Shown here in pieces: positions 17,170 through 25,415 of a stretch of DNA of 35,403 nucleotides. The position numbers and the translations under genes were made by a program. The notes under the pieces were generated by a model that worked only from the letters and a program-made list of their open reading frames with translations, was not told the origin of the DNA and made no database searches. The stretch lies in NCBI GenBank assembly GCA_031272075.1, contig JAISUK010000064.1, forward strand, positions 1 to 35,403. Direction: 5' to 3'. Numbering within the stretch: position 1 is the first letter of the stretch; each line of letters opens with the position of its first letter. This stretch comes from Dysgonamonadaceae bacterium. Its GTDB lineage: Bacteria; Bacteroidota; Bacteroidia; Bacteroidales; Azobacteroidaceae.

Positions 17170-19038
17170 TTAATCCGCCGAATAACCCTTGTTTTGAACA
17201 AGATTGTGGTTTGATTTGGAGATTTCCGCGTATGGCATCGGGAAGAAGTAGTTCTTCGTTTCGAACGAACGGTCTTCACACACGATTCGTTGATAGAAAG
17301 CATCGTCTTGTTGGTTTTCTCCGGCAAAAATGTTCAAGCAGTGGATCGGCTTGTTTTCCGTTTCCGGCGCAATCATCCATCGGCGGCTATCGAAATAGCG
17401 TTGGGCTTCGTAAGCCAGCTCGATGCGGCGTTCGTGACGAACGGCAGCGCGCATCCCCGCCTGGTCGAGACCGGTGGGCAGATTGGGCAAGCCGGCGCGA
17501 CCGCGCACACGGTTGACATATTCGTATGCTTTGGCGGGGCCTTCGGCTTCGTTGATCGCTTCAGCATAATTGAGGTACATTTCCGCCATGCGGAAGTACA
17601 CCCAAGCCCGCATTTGATAACCCGTTCCATTGCTGGGATTGGCGTTGGGATTGACGATCTTGCCGAGCAGATAGCCCGTCTTGCAGTAGTCGGAACCGGC
17701 GCCGCGGCGACCGTCGGCTCCTGCCCACCAGAAAGTACACACATTGCCTTGCCAGATCGAACCCGGGTATTGCGTGAGCGCATAGAAGCGCGGTTCGCGG
17801 TTGACAAACATATTGCGCACACCTGCCGGCCATTGTCCGTCGGGGCCGGCCGTTGTGGCATAGCCTGTTTCCACGTAGTTCGATGCCGCATTGATGATCG
17901 GCGTCATCCCGTCGGCCTGATAGCCGGTGATGGGCGTCGAGCCGTCGGCCATCTGAAAAGCGTCGATCATTTCCTGTGTCGGGTTGAGGATTGAGAAACC
18001 TTTACGACTCAGCGTATTGCTACAATTGTCGAAATGGTCCCACCGGCCGATATTACGCCAATAGATCCATTCGTCGTTAAACAAATCCCAGAAGATATTG
18101 CGGTAGTTGTCTACCATATTACGGTCGGTAGTGCCGGTATAGAGCTTATGTCCTGCGGCTTCGAGCGTCTGGATACATTCCAATGTCGCCTGCGCTGCCG
18201 TCGCCCATTTGCTGCGGTCTTCCGATTGCGGAAACAGCTGAACGCCTTCGTTGTCGACAAAATCGCGGTAATATTCGCAACCATTGTAGAGCGGCGAAGC
18301 GGCATAAAGCAGCATCCGTGACTTCAGCGCGAGCGCTGCACCCTTGGTGGCGCGTCCGAGTTTGGGGTTTTCGGTGGAATTATTCAGATTATACCTGACC
18401 GGCAACATGCTGGCCGCCAAGTCGCAGTCGTCTATCACCGCCTGGATGCAATCCACCAGCGGGCTGCGCCGGTAGTCATTGAAAGTGGCGTCGGTCGGTA
18501 GCGAATGGTCGAGTATAACGATCGGCCCGTAAGTGCGTATCAACTGGTAATTGGCGAATGCGCGCAGGAATATCGCCTCCCCTTTCCAGTTCTTGCGATC
18601 TTCTTCGGTGAAGGCATCCACCATGTTGTTGGAGCCCGCCAGTTCCAGCGGTGTCAGGTCGATGTATTCCAGAAACAGGTTGGCTTTACGGATGCCCATG
18701 TAACATTCGCTCCAGACGGGGCAAACATTTTCTGCCGTTTCGGGGCTGAGCGAACCGTTGTTGATCAGGTGGGAAGCAGCGCCTCCGTAGGCGATTTCCA
18801 TTTCGTCGCAACCGGCAGTCCAGACGCCACGCGCCCAGGTGTCGTGCTGGCCGCACATAAAATTGAGTTCGGCGGGCAAGTGCATGTAAGCGTTTGCCAA
18901 AAATTCCTTGGCATAGGTATAGCTGGAGAAGGCATCTTCCATCGACATGTCTTCTTCAGGCAGTTTGTCCAGGTAATCACCGCACGAAGCGAATATCAAA
19001 GACAGAATTAAAGTTGAAAATAATATTATTTGTTTCAT
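17170..19038 (-). CDS. SusD/RagB-type outer-membrane glycan-binding lipoprotein
   Basis: About 622 residues from the start MKQIILF. An upstream ATG at 19053 would add five residues before the signal. The lipobox FASC is followed by GDYLDKLPEEDMSMEDAF, the classic start of SusD proteins, and the TPR-bearing body shows FLRAFANYQLIRTYGPIVIL, ALKSRMLLYAASPLYNG and FRMAEMYLNYAEAINEAEG. The C-terminus RHERRIELAYEAQRYFDSRR is the standard RagB/SusD ending. SusD caps the SusC barrel and captures oligosaccharides on the cell surface. It follows susC directly, which fixes the pair. The size is large for the family, mainly through long surface loops. Confidence 0.95.
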   Translation of the reverse strand: MKQIILFSTLILSLIFASCGDYLDKLPEEDMSMEDAFSSYTYAKEFLANAYMHLPAELNFMCGQHDTWARGVWTAGCDEMEIAYGGAASHLINNGSLSPETAENVCPVWSECYMGIRKANLFLEYIDLTPLELAGSNNMVDAFTEEDRKNWKGEAIFLRAFANYQLIRTYGPIVILDHSLPTDATFNDYRRSPLVDCIQAVIDDCDLAASMLPVRYNLNNSTENPKLGRATKGAALALKSRMLLYAASPLYNGCEYYRDFVDNEGVQLFPQSEDRSKWATAAQATLECIQTLEAAGHKLYTGTTDRNMVDNYRNIFWDLFNDEWIYWRNIGRWDHFDNCSNTLSRKGFSILNPTQEMIDAFQMADGSTPITGYQADGMTPIINAASNYVETGYATTAGPDGQWPAGVRNMFVNREPRFYALTQYPGSIWQGNVCTFWWAGADGRRGAGSDYCKTGYLLGKIVNPNANPSNGTGYQMRAWVYFRMAEMYLNYAEAINEAEGPAKAYEYVNRVRGRAGLPNLPTGLDQAGMRAAVRHERRIELAYEAQRYFDSRRWMIAPETENKPIHCLNIFAGENQQDDAFYQRIVCEDRSFETKNYFFPMPYAEISKSNHNLVQNKGYSAD

Positions 19039-19056
19039 TATAATGTCCTCCAATTA

Positions 19057-22000
19057 TTAAAAGTTAATTTGCGCTCCGATATTATATACTCTCTGTAGCG
19101 GGTAAGCGTCCCAGAGGTTTTGTTCGGGGTCGATGATTTTGAGTTTGTCGAATGTCAACAGGTTGTTCCCGTTGACAAAAAAACGGATGGATTCCATGCC
19201 CAGGGCGTCGGTAAACTTTCGCGGCACGGTGAACCCGATTTCCGCATTCTGCAATTTCAGGTACGAAGCGTCGCGCAGGTAAAGCGTGGAAGCCTGATTG
19301 TTGTGCGGGTTCGCACCGTCGGCGCGTACGGTTGGATACACGGCATCGGAATTGTCGGCGCCGGGAATCCAGCGATTGTCGTAGTATTCTTTCAACACAT
19401 TGTAATTGGGATAAGCCAGCGAGAAAGGATACATTCCTACGCCGGTCAGGAAAGTGCTGCGACGTCCCACGCCGGCAAAATGCACCAGTGCGTCGAAACA
19501 TTTGTAACGCAGCGAGCCGCCGAAGCCGTACATGATGTCGGGCACATAAGAATAGCCCATGTAGACGCGGTCTTTGTCGTCGATGATGCCGTCTTCGTTG
19601 ACATCCTGGTACTTCACATCGCCGGGAATCAGTTCGTTTTTGTAAGCCGAGCGGGGCCAGGCGTCGATTTCTTCCTGTGTTTCAAACAGTCCGAGCGCTA
19701 CGAGTCCCAGCAACGAATCCATGCGACGACCGCGCGGGTTTTGGTAGGGTTCTGCGGGTTCGGGCGAGTCGTCTTCTCGCAGTGTGTTTTGAGCAAAAGA
19801 GATGTTTGCTTTCAGCGAATACGTCAATCCGTAGGCGGTGGTATTCTTAAATTCGACTGATCCGTCGAAACCTTTGTTGTCCACTTCCCCGACATTGCCG
19901 TAGGGAATGCCGTGCGGCACCAGTCCGACGAAATAGGGAACACTTGCGCGTTTCAGCAGAATGCCTTCGCGTTTTTCTTTGAAGATGTCGAATGTGAGGT
20001 TGAATTTATTCAGCACGCCGATATCGATTCCGGCATTGTATTTGGTGGAAGTTTCCCAACGCAGCGGCACGCCGAATTTCTTTTCTTCAATCCCGACCAA
20101 TCCGGTTTGTCCGCTTCCGTACATATAACCCGTAGCACTTGGGTTGAGCGCAGTGATATAGAGGTAGCGGTCGCCGTCGGCGCCGTCGTTCCCTACCTTA
20201 CCGACGGAAGCCCGCAGTTTGAGGTGGTTGACGAAACTGTCGTTCCAGAAACCTTCGTTCGAGACGACCCAGCCAAGCGAGAGTGCGGGGAAGAAGCCGT
20301 AGCGGTTTTCCTTGGGGAACTGTTCGGAACCATTGTAACCGAAATTAAATTCCGTAATATACCGATTGGCGAAATTGTATACCAACCTGCCCGCCATTCC
20401 TTCGTGGCGCGCCGGGAGGTTGTTGATGGAACTGCCGGCATGCATGTCCACATATTGACTCCGGTTGAAGAGCAACATGGCCGTCACATTGTGGTCTCCG
20501 AAAGTGCGGTCGTAATTCAGAGACCCTTCGTAATAGACGTAATGATTGCCTGCCTGGAAGTCGGTGGAATAACCCATCGCTCCCTGGTTGCGCCAGGTTT
20601 GATACATATAATTGCCTTCCTCGTCTTGTCCTGTGATCTGTTTGACTTCGAAAGCGATACGGCGGAAGACTTCGTTCTGTAATTTGTAGTCGAACGAGAA
20701 CTTGCCGGCAATCGACAACCCTTTGGTTACCAGACGCGAGAGGTCCCAGCGGGCGCTGAGGTTGCCCTGGCTATGACCCACAAACATCTGCGTATAACCT
20801 GTCTGTGTCGCTAATCCGTAGGGATTGCCCAGCAGATAACCGGTAGCCCCTCCCCCTGCGATGGATCCGTCAGGATTTTTGACAGGGTAGATTAGCGGCG
20901 ATGTCATCCCGATGGCACCCCAGATTTCGCTGGCGCTGGTGCCCTGATACCCGCGGTCCTGGATGGTCGTAGCGATCCCCAATTCTACGAGGATTTCTTT
21001 GGTGACATTGACATCGATATTGGAACGCAGGTTGTAGCGGCGAAATTTGCCGCCGTTGGTTTCGTAATTCAGGCTTGGGTCTTCTTTGTACAAACCGTCT
21101 TTTCCCATATATCCGATATTGATGTAGTAACGCACGGCTTCGTTACCGCCAGAGATATTGACATTCTGCGAAGTCTGCCAGGTGTTTTTCTTGAAAACTT
21201 CGTCTATCCAGTCGACATTCGGGTGCATATAGGGATCCGAGCCGTCGCGGAACTTTTGGAGATCGTCTGCCGACCAGGGCAATGGGTTATCTATATTGAG
21301 GTTTGCTTCATTCATCAGGGTGGCGAACTCGTAGGCTTGCACGAATTCGGGGAAGCGATTTCCCTGTAGCATGGCATATTCCGAGCGGAAGCTGACTTTG
21401 GCTTTTCCCATTTTCCCTTTCTTGGTGGTGATCAGGATAACGCCGTTAGCGCCGCGCACCCCGTAAACGGCGGTAGCGGAGGCGTCTTTCAGGATTGAGA
21501 AACTTTCCACTTCGGCGGGGTTCACGATATTGATGTCGCGTTCTATCCCATCCACAAACACCAGCGGATAGCGGTAGGAACTGAAGGTACTCCAGCCGCG
21601 CACATAGAGGTTGGCACCGTCGAATCCCGGTTCACCGGAATGTTGTGCGGAGATCAAGCCCGGCAACTGTCCGGCCAGTGCGTTGGAAAACGAAGCAGTG
21701 GGCACAGCCTGCAATTCCGGGATGCTGGCATTGGCGATGGCGCCCGTTACGGAAATCTTTTTCTGGGTACCGTAACCGACAATCACGACGTCTTCCATTT
21801 CTACGGTGGCTTCACGCATGACCACGTTGATTTCTTTACGATCTCCTACAGTGAGTTCTTGCGTTTGATAGCCGATGTAGGAAAATACGAGCATATCGGC
21901 AGGCCGCGCATTGATCGTATATTTACCTTCGAGGTTGGTGATGGTGGCCGTGGTAGTGCCTTTCACCGTTACCGTCAGTCCGATCAATGGAGCTCCGTCT

Positions 22001-22128
22001 GCATCAAGGCAAACGCCTTCTACCTTCTTTTGTGCGCTCTGGGCGTACAAACCATACGGAAGGTACAGCAATCCGACAAGGATAAAACAAAGCCGGATCA
22101 GTTTTTTACTTACAGATTCATTCTTCAT
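19057..22128 (-). CDS. SusC/RagA-type TonB-dependent outer-membrane transporter
   Basis: About 1023 residues from MKNESVSKK. The ATG six codons upstream (22146) lies within the LacI-type palindrome and is less likely. Signal peptide to about residue 30 (YGLYAQS), a carboxypeptidase-regulatory-like domain at about 35-110 (VEGVCLDADGAPLIGLTVTV), the SusC signature VVIVGYGTQKKISVTGAI, the plug (LYVRGWSTFSSYRYPLVFVD, then ATAVYGVRGANGVILITTKK) and a beta barrel ending in INF. It imports oligosaccharides by TonB-driven transport with its SusD partner, 18 bases downstream. It heads the twelve-gene operon and is the likely point of LacI control. Substrate is inferred as D-arabino-oligosaccharides from the operon content. 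Confidence 0.95.
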   Translation of the reverse strand: MKNESVSKKLIRLCFILVGLLYLPYGLYAQSAQKKVEGVCLDADGAPLIGLTVTVKGTTTATITNLEGKYTINARPADMLVFSYIGYQTQELTVGDRKEINVVMREATVEMEDVVIVGYGTQKKISVTGAIANASIPELQAVPTASFSNALAGQLPGLISAQHSGEPGFDGANLYVRGWSTFSSYRYPLVFVDGIERDINIVNPAEVESFSILKDASATAVYGVRGANGVILITTKKGKMGKAKVSFRSEYAMLQGNRFPEFVQAYEFATLMNEANLNIDNPLPWSADDLQKFRDGSDPYMHPNVDWIDEVFKKNTWQTSQNVNISGGNEAVRYYINIGYMGKDGLYKEDPSLNYETNGGKFRRYNLRSNIDVNVTKEILVELGIATTIQDRGYQGTSASEIWGAIGMTSPLIYPVKNPDGSIAGGGATGYLLGNPYGLATQTGYTQMFVGHSQGNLSARWDLSRLVTKGLSIAGKFSFDYKLQNEVFRRIAFEVKQITGQDEEGNYMYQTWRNQGAMGYSTDFQAGNHYVYYEGSLNYDRTFGDHNVTAMLLFNRSQYVDMHAGSSINNLPARHEGMAGRLVYNFANRYITEFNFGYNGSEQFPKENRYGFFPALSLGWVVSNEGFWNDSFVNHLKLRASVGKVGNDGADGDRYLYITALNPSATGYMYGSGQTGLVGIEEKKFGVPLRWETSTKYNAGIDIGVLNKFNLTFDIFKEKREGILLKRASVPYFVGLVPHGIPYGNVGEVDNKGFDGSVEFKNTTAYGLTYSLKANISFAQNTLREDDSPEPAEPYQNPRGRRMDSLLGLVALGLFETQEEIDAWPRSAYKNELIPGDVKYQDVNEDGIIDDKDRVYMGYSYVPDIMYGFGGSLRYKCFDALVHFAGVGRRSTFLTGVGMYPFSLAYPNYNVLKEYYDNRWIPGADNSDAVYPTVRADGANPHNNQASTLYLRDASYLKLQNAEIGFTVPRKFTDALGMESIRFFVNGNNLLTFDKLKIIDPEQNLWDAYPLQRVYNIGAQINF

Positions 22129-22144
22129 AATAAATTCTGATAAC

Positions 22145-22158
22145 ATTAAACGTTTAAT
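22145..22158. promoter_or_regulatory. LacI-type operator in front of susC
   Basis: ATTAAACGTTTAAT is a perfect 14-bp palindrome with the AAACGTTT core shared with sites upstream of fucP and lacI. It lies 17 bases upstream of the chosen susC start. Palindromes with a central CG are typical LacI-family operators. The only nearby -7-like sequence, TAAGCTTG on the minus strand (22182-22175), has one mismatch to consensus and lacks a clear -33, so the promoter itself is uncertain. If it is used, the operator would lie just downstream of the start of transcription. Confidence 0.7.
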
Positions 22159-22203
22159 TAATTAATAAAAATAACAAGCTTACACGAGTTAGCTTCTGAA
22201 GTA

Positions 22204-22303
22204 AGGCTGTCTTATAAGTCACATCTTGGGGGAAATTCTTGCTTAGGCACCGCCGATTTTCAATTCGCAGGAATGACGTAGATTATTGACTTTGAGACAG
22301 CCT
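22204..22303. mobile_element. MITE-like element with terminal inverted repeats (about 100 bp)
   Basis: Left end AGGCTGTCTTATAAGTCA (22204-22221) and right end TGACTTTGAGACAGCCT (22287-22303) are inverted repeats. The outer nine bases are identical and the rest matches apart from a small gap. The interior of about 65 bp has no coding capacity. Ends reading GGCTGTCTCAAA resemble terminal repeats of known insertion sequences in this phylum, as far as I recall. A TA dinucleotide flanks both sides if the outermost A/T is counted outside, a possible target duplication. It lies between fucP and susC and could fold into a strong hairpin that ends the fucP transcript. Confidence 0.6.
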
Positions 22304-22312
22304 ATTGTCATC

Positions 22313-23737
22313 TCAATTCGCTTTCAATTCGGATTTTTTACAGATTACAAGACTGTAGTAGGCAATGATGGCAAATGCGATCGTTGGGATCCAGTAGGCC
22401 ACTTCGATGCTCGAAGAGTCGGAAACGATGCCTTGGATCTGTGTCAGCAGCGCTGCGCCGGCAATGGCCATCACCATGCCTGCCCCACCGATCTTCGTGT
22501 CGTCGCCCAATCCACGGATGCCGATTCCATAAATCGTCGGGAACATCAACGACATACATCCAGTGATCGCCATCAGTGCATAGACGCCGAGGAATCCTTT
22601 GCCGTAAACGGTAGTCAGGCAACAAACGACCGCCACCACTGCCAGGCAGGAGAGGATTTTCCAAGGTTTGATGTATTTCATCAATCCGGTGCAGACAAAG
22701 CGCATGATCACAAACAGGATCAGCGACATGATATAATAGGTGGCGCCGGCTTGTTCGGCAGTGCGCGGCAACAGATCGGTCAGTCCGACAAACTCACAGA
22801 CTTTGTAGAAGCCTGCCGCCACCGGTTCTACGCTACGCAAAGCGCCTACCACCATATCGGGCGAAGCATTGGCGCCGAGAGAAGCTACCACGCCGTCGAG
22901 GTTGAGTTGTTGCATCACATAACGGATGATAAACGACCAGACGGAGATCTGTGCACCGACATAAAAGAACTGTGCGACCACGCCCCATACATAATTTTTA
23001 TTCTTTATCAACCGCTTGAAGGTGCCGACAAAATCCAGGCGCTGGCCGCCTTCCTTCAGTCTGGGCATCTTGGTAAACAGGATGGCCATCAACAGCAGGA
23101 ACATCACGACACCCAGCAAGACATACGTCATGGTGACATAATTGAGTTCGTGCGACTGGATGGCCTCCAGCTCCGATGCCTGCAATGCGACCCGTTCGGA
23201 AGCCGTCAGCAGATTCAGTTGCGACAGGATGAATACCTGGCTGATGACCACGCCCGTAATGGCGCCGAAAGGATTGAACGACTGCGAGAAATTGAGTCTG
23301 CGTGTAGCCGTTTCTTCCGGGCCGATTGCGCATACATACGAATTGGTGGAAGTCTCCAGGACGGAGAGGCCTGCAAACAGGATGAAAATGGCAAACAAGT
23401 ACATCATGAAACTGACATTGGCGTTCACCTGCAAGCACAACATGGCGGGATAGAACAGGAAACATCCGCCTGCGTACAACGACAGTCCGAGCAATACGCC
23501 CGACTTATAGGTATACCGTTTGATAAACAAAGCGCCCGGAATGGCGCAAAATCCGTAACCCAACAAGTAGCAGACCACTTGTATCCAGGCTGTCTTGGAA
23601 TCCGACAGACTCATGATACGCTTGAATGCCGCCAGCATGGTGTCGGTCAGGTTATTCGGGATCGCCCACGCAAAGAATAAGGTGGTAAGCAGGATGAACG
23701 GCCACACCACATGCTTGGGAATAATTCGCTGTTTCAT
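22313..23737 (-). CDS. fucP: FucP-type sugar:H+ symporter (major facilitator superfamily)
   Basis: A 474-residue inner-membrane transporter with about 12 hydrophobic segments, of the FHS/FucP branch of the MFS. Asp32 in IPNNLTDTML and Glu128 in SVLETSTNSY correspond to the proton/sugar-binding Asp46 and Glu135 of E. coli FucP. A long central loop (TKMPRLKEGGQRLDF) separates the two halves. FucP-type carriers take L-fucose and other sugars including L-galactose and D-arabinose by proton symport. With the neighbouring FucI homologue it fits monosaccharide uptake, most likely of D-arabinose released in the periplasm. It has its own operator-containing upstream region, and a MITE-like repeat separates it from susC. 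Confidence 0.9.
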   Translation of the reverse strand: MKQRIIPKHVVWPFILLTTLFFAWAIPNNLTDTMLAAFKRIMSLSDSKTAWIQVVCYLLGYGFCAIPGALFIKRYTYKSGVLLGLSLYAGGCFLFYPAMLCLQVNANVSFMMYLFAIFILFAGLSVLETSTNSYVCAIGPEETATRRLNFSQSFNPFGAITGVVISQVFILSQLNLLTASERVALQASELEAIQSHELNYVTMTYVLLGVVMFLLLMAILFTKMPRLKEGGQRLDFVGTFKRLIKNKNYVWGVVAQFFYVGAQISVWSFIIRYVMQQLNLDGVVASLGANASPDMVVGALRSVEPVAAGFYKVCEFVGLTDLLPRTAEQAGATYYIMSLILFVIMRFVCTGLMKYIKPWKILSCLAVVAVVCCLTTVYGKGFLGVYALMAITGCMSLMFPTIYGIGIRGLGDDTKIGGAGMVMAIAGAALLTQIQGIVSDSSSIEVAYWIPTIAFAIIAYYSLVICKKSELKAN

Positions 23738-23799
23738 ACGTTTTTCATGTATTTAAGTAATAATAATCTATTCATATTTCGTTTCTTACAAGGCATTAG

Positions 23800-23813
23800 A
23801 TAAAACGTTTAAT
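23800..23813. promoter_or_regulatory. LacI-type operator in front of fucP
   Basis: ATAAAACGTTTAAT is a 14-base near-palindrome (one mismatched pair) sharing the AAACGTTT core with the lacI and susC sites. It lies in the 91-base gap between lacI and fucP, 62 bases upstream of the fucP ATG. I could not identify a convincing -7/-33 pair here, so fucP may have a weak promoter or rely in part on read-through from lacI. Confidence 0.7.
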
Positions 23814-23828
23814 TATTTAAGTAAAAAA

Positions 23829-24842
23829 TTAGACTTTATTATACTCCAATTGCGCCTGTAACTTGATTGTGACGGCCTCCTTGTCGTCGGTTTTGATCTG
23901 TTTCATCAACAATTCGACTGCGCTTTTACCCATTTCCGGGATCGGTTGCTGGATGTAGGGTATTGTGACATGCATGAAATCGAAGGCGTCGCTTTTGTCA
24001 AAGCTCGCCACTTTGATTTTCGACAGCGCTTGGGGATCGGCATGCAACATGCGTTTCAATCCCATCAACGACAGCGTGTTGGTAGCGAAGAAGATGCCAT
24101 CGATGGTTTCGTCTTTCATCAACAGGCTTTCGATGGCGATGTCGATGTCTTCCGAGAGGTAGGAATAGCTGACTTCCTTGATCAGCGAAGGGTTGAACAA
24201 ACCGTGGTCTTTCAATTCGTCGACGTAGCCGTTTTTACGTTCCTTCATGTGATGCAACGCGCTTTTGTAGATGATCAACCCGATGTGTCGGCATCCCGAT
24301 TCTACCAGGTTGTTGGTGATTTCGCGCGAAGCTTTGTAATTATCGATGACCACCGCGCTGACATTGAGTTTCGGATAATACCGGTCGATGAGCACGACGG
24401 GGATATTGCGTCTGGTGAGATTTCTGACGTACGGTTCGCCGTATTCTGTCGGCACGATGATGAAGCCATCGACCTGTCGGCGTTCGAGAATTTTCGTCAT
24501 TTTCTCCATTTTCAGGTCGCTTTCGTTGGTATTGGTGATGATGACGCCGTAACCGAATTTTTCGGCATGTTCCTGGATATGGAAGGCCAGGTTGGCAAAA
24601 AACAGGTTGGAGATGTCGGCAATGACCAGTCCGATGGTCTCGGAGCGCCCCATCTTCAATCCGCGGGCGAGGTTGTTGGGTTCATAATTCATTTCACGGG
24701 CGGCCTGACGGATTTTTTCCGCCATTTCCTTCCCTACCCTGCCGCTTGTCTCCCCCCGTTCTTTTCCGTTAAGGACGAGGGAAACCGCTGTGACAGAGAT
24801 GCCCAGCTGTTCGGCAATCGTTTTGATGGAGACCCGTTCCAT
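23829..24842 (-). CDS. LacI-family transcriptional repressor of the glycan operon
   Basis: A 337-residue regulator. The N-terminal helix-turn-helix VSIKTIAEQLGISVTAVSLV (about 4-23) with LNGKERG is the LacI signature, followed by the hinge NYEPNNLARGLKMGRSETIG and a periplasmic-binding-like sensor domain (about 60-335; NLFFANLAFHIQEHAEKFGY, DGIFFATNTLSLMGLKRML). It probably releases DNA on binding a sugar or sugar phosphate of the pathway. Three near-identical operators in front of lacI itself, fucP and susC suggest it autoregulates and controls import and degradation together. LacI control is less usual than hybrid two-component or sigma control for such operons in this phylum. The effector is unknown. 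Confidence 0.9.
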   Translation of the reverse strand: MERVSIKTIAEQLGISVTAVSLVLNGKERGETSGRVGKEMAEKIRQAAREMNYEPNNLARGLKMGRSETIGLVIADISNLFFANLAFHIQEHAEKFGYGVIITNTNESDLKMEKMTKILERRQVDGFIIVPTEYGEPYVRNLTRRNIPVVLIDRYYPKLNVSAVVIDNYKASREITNNLVESGCRHIGLIIYKSALHHMKERKNGYVDELKDHGLFNPSLIKEVSYSYLSEDIDIAIESLLMKDETIDGIFFATNTLSLMGLKRMLHADPQALSKIKVASFDKSDAFDFMHVTIPYIQQPIPEMGKSAVELLMKQIKTDDKEAVTIKLQAQLEYNKV

Positions 24843-24898
24843 TGATTAATTATTCGGTTTTATGCGATTTTATTGTTGTTTTAGTAACAATTTCGCGG

Positions 24899-24928
24899 CA
24901 AAGATAAAACAATAAAACGTTTTATCAA
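24899..24928 (-). promoter_or_regulatory. lacI promoter with operator between -33 and -7
   Basis: On the minus strand TATCTTTG (24906-24899) fits the TAnnTTTG -7 consensus and TTG (24928-24926) fits the -33, with a 19-base spacer. The 14-bp palindrome ATAAAACGTTTTAT (24912-24925) fills the spacer exactly, so repressor and RNA polymerase could not bind together. This is direct sequence evidence for negative autoregulation. Confidence 0.75.
24912..24925. promoter_or_regulatory. LacI-type operator in front of lacI
   Basis: ATAAAACGTTTTAT is a perfect 14-bp palindrome with central CG, sharing AAACGTTT with the fucP and susC sites. It sits inside the lacI promoter spacer. Confidence 0.8.
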
Positions 24929-25131
24929 TATTTATTTTTATGTTTTACAACATAAAATCGGAGAAGAAAAATCGGTTAATTCTTTTTTTTGTCTGTATTT
25001 CAGCAACAACACAGCCTCTGCGGGTAATCATCCTCAAATCCCCAGACTTCATAAATCATCTTCCGAAAGCGCTTTGTTTGCCGCAAACGCTCAACAAATT
25101 TTTGAATTTTGTAAGAATTTACGGTAAAAAG

Positions 25132-25162
25132 TTGATTGGGGATGAAAATTTAGCTATATTTG
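25132..25162 (+). promoter_or_regulatory. Promoter of the DUF433/DUF5615 pair
   Basis: TTG (25132-25134), a 20-base spacer and TATATTTG (25155-25162) match the Bacteroidota -33/-7 consensus (TTTG, 19-21 bases, TAnnTTTG) well. The start codon of the antitoxin follows 22 bases later, a normal short leader. Confidence 0.75.
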
Positions 25163-25184
25163 CGGATATTAGAGACAAAGAAAT

Positions 25185-25415
25185 ATGGCACAAGTAATCA
25201 ACAAAGACCCTGATATTTTGGGCGGTACCCCTGTGTTTTATGGCACTCGCGTACCTGTCAAAAACTTGTTCGACTATTTAGAGACGGGCGAGAGCATTGA
25301 CGCTTTCCTCGCTGATTTCGATACTGTCAGCAAGGAACAGACATTGTATGTGCTTCATTTGGCGAAAAGCATTATTGAAAAATCTAATGCCGGCATATAT
25401 GAAAATGTTGCTTGA
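25185..25415 (+). CDS. DUF433 family antitoxin-like protein
   Basis: A 76-residue protein of the DUF433 (VapB-like antitoxin) family. The signature is VINKDPDILGGTPVFYGTRV with PVKNLFDYLETG, then SIDAFLADFDTVSKEQTLYV, the usual winged-helix-like DNA-binding pattern. Such proteins are encoded directly before DUF5615 PIN-like toxins, as here: the toxin ATG at 25399 lies inside the end of this gene, so the two are translationally coupled. It likely binds and neutralises the toxin and represses the pair. It is intact although the toxin is frameshifted. Not connected in any visible way with the glycan genes. Confidence 0.85.
   Translation: MAQVINKDPDILGGTPVFYGTRVPVKNLFDYLETGESIDAFLADFDTVSKEQTLYVLHLAKSIIEKSNAGIYENVA

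Larger units (their letters stand above)
24843..25184. other. Intergenic region between divergent lacI and antitoxin genes
   Basis: A 342-base AT-rich gap. The left third holds the lacI promoter and operator (minus strand), the right end holds the promoter of the antitoxin gene (plus strand). A reading frame at 24940-25197 crosses it but contains the antitoxin promoter and overlaps the antitoxin start, so I do not regard it as a gene. Nothing else was recognised between about 24930 and 25130. Confidence 0.6.

Noticed and set aside
19057..22146. Upstream ATG at 22146 as the susC start
   Set aside because: It overlaps the LacI-type palindrome and adds residues before a complete signal peptide; the ATG at 22128 is the better start.
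22286..23680. 464-codon open frame antisense to fucP
   Set aside because: A shadow of the transporter: the protein is rich in His, Gln and Arg with no recognisable domain, while the opposite strand has clear FucP motifs.
778..24842. Reading the locus as an L-fucose utilisation operon because of fucI and fucP
   Set aside because: No fuculokinase, fuculose-phosphate aldolase or fucosidase is present, the kinase is AraB-like, and the hydrolases are GH172 and GH116.
24940..25197. 85-codon frame between lacI and the antitoxin
   Set aside because: It contains the antitoxin promoter and overlaps the antitoxin start; the sequence has no family resemblance.
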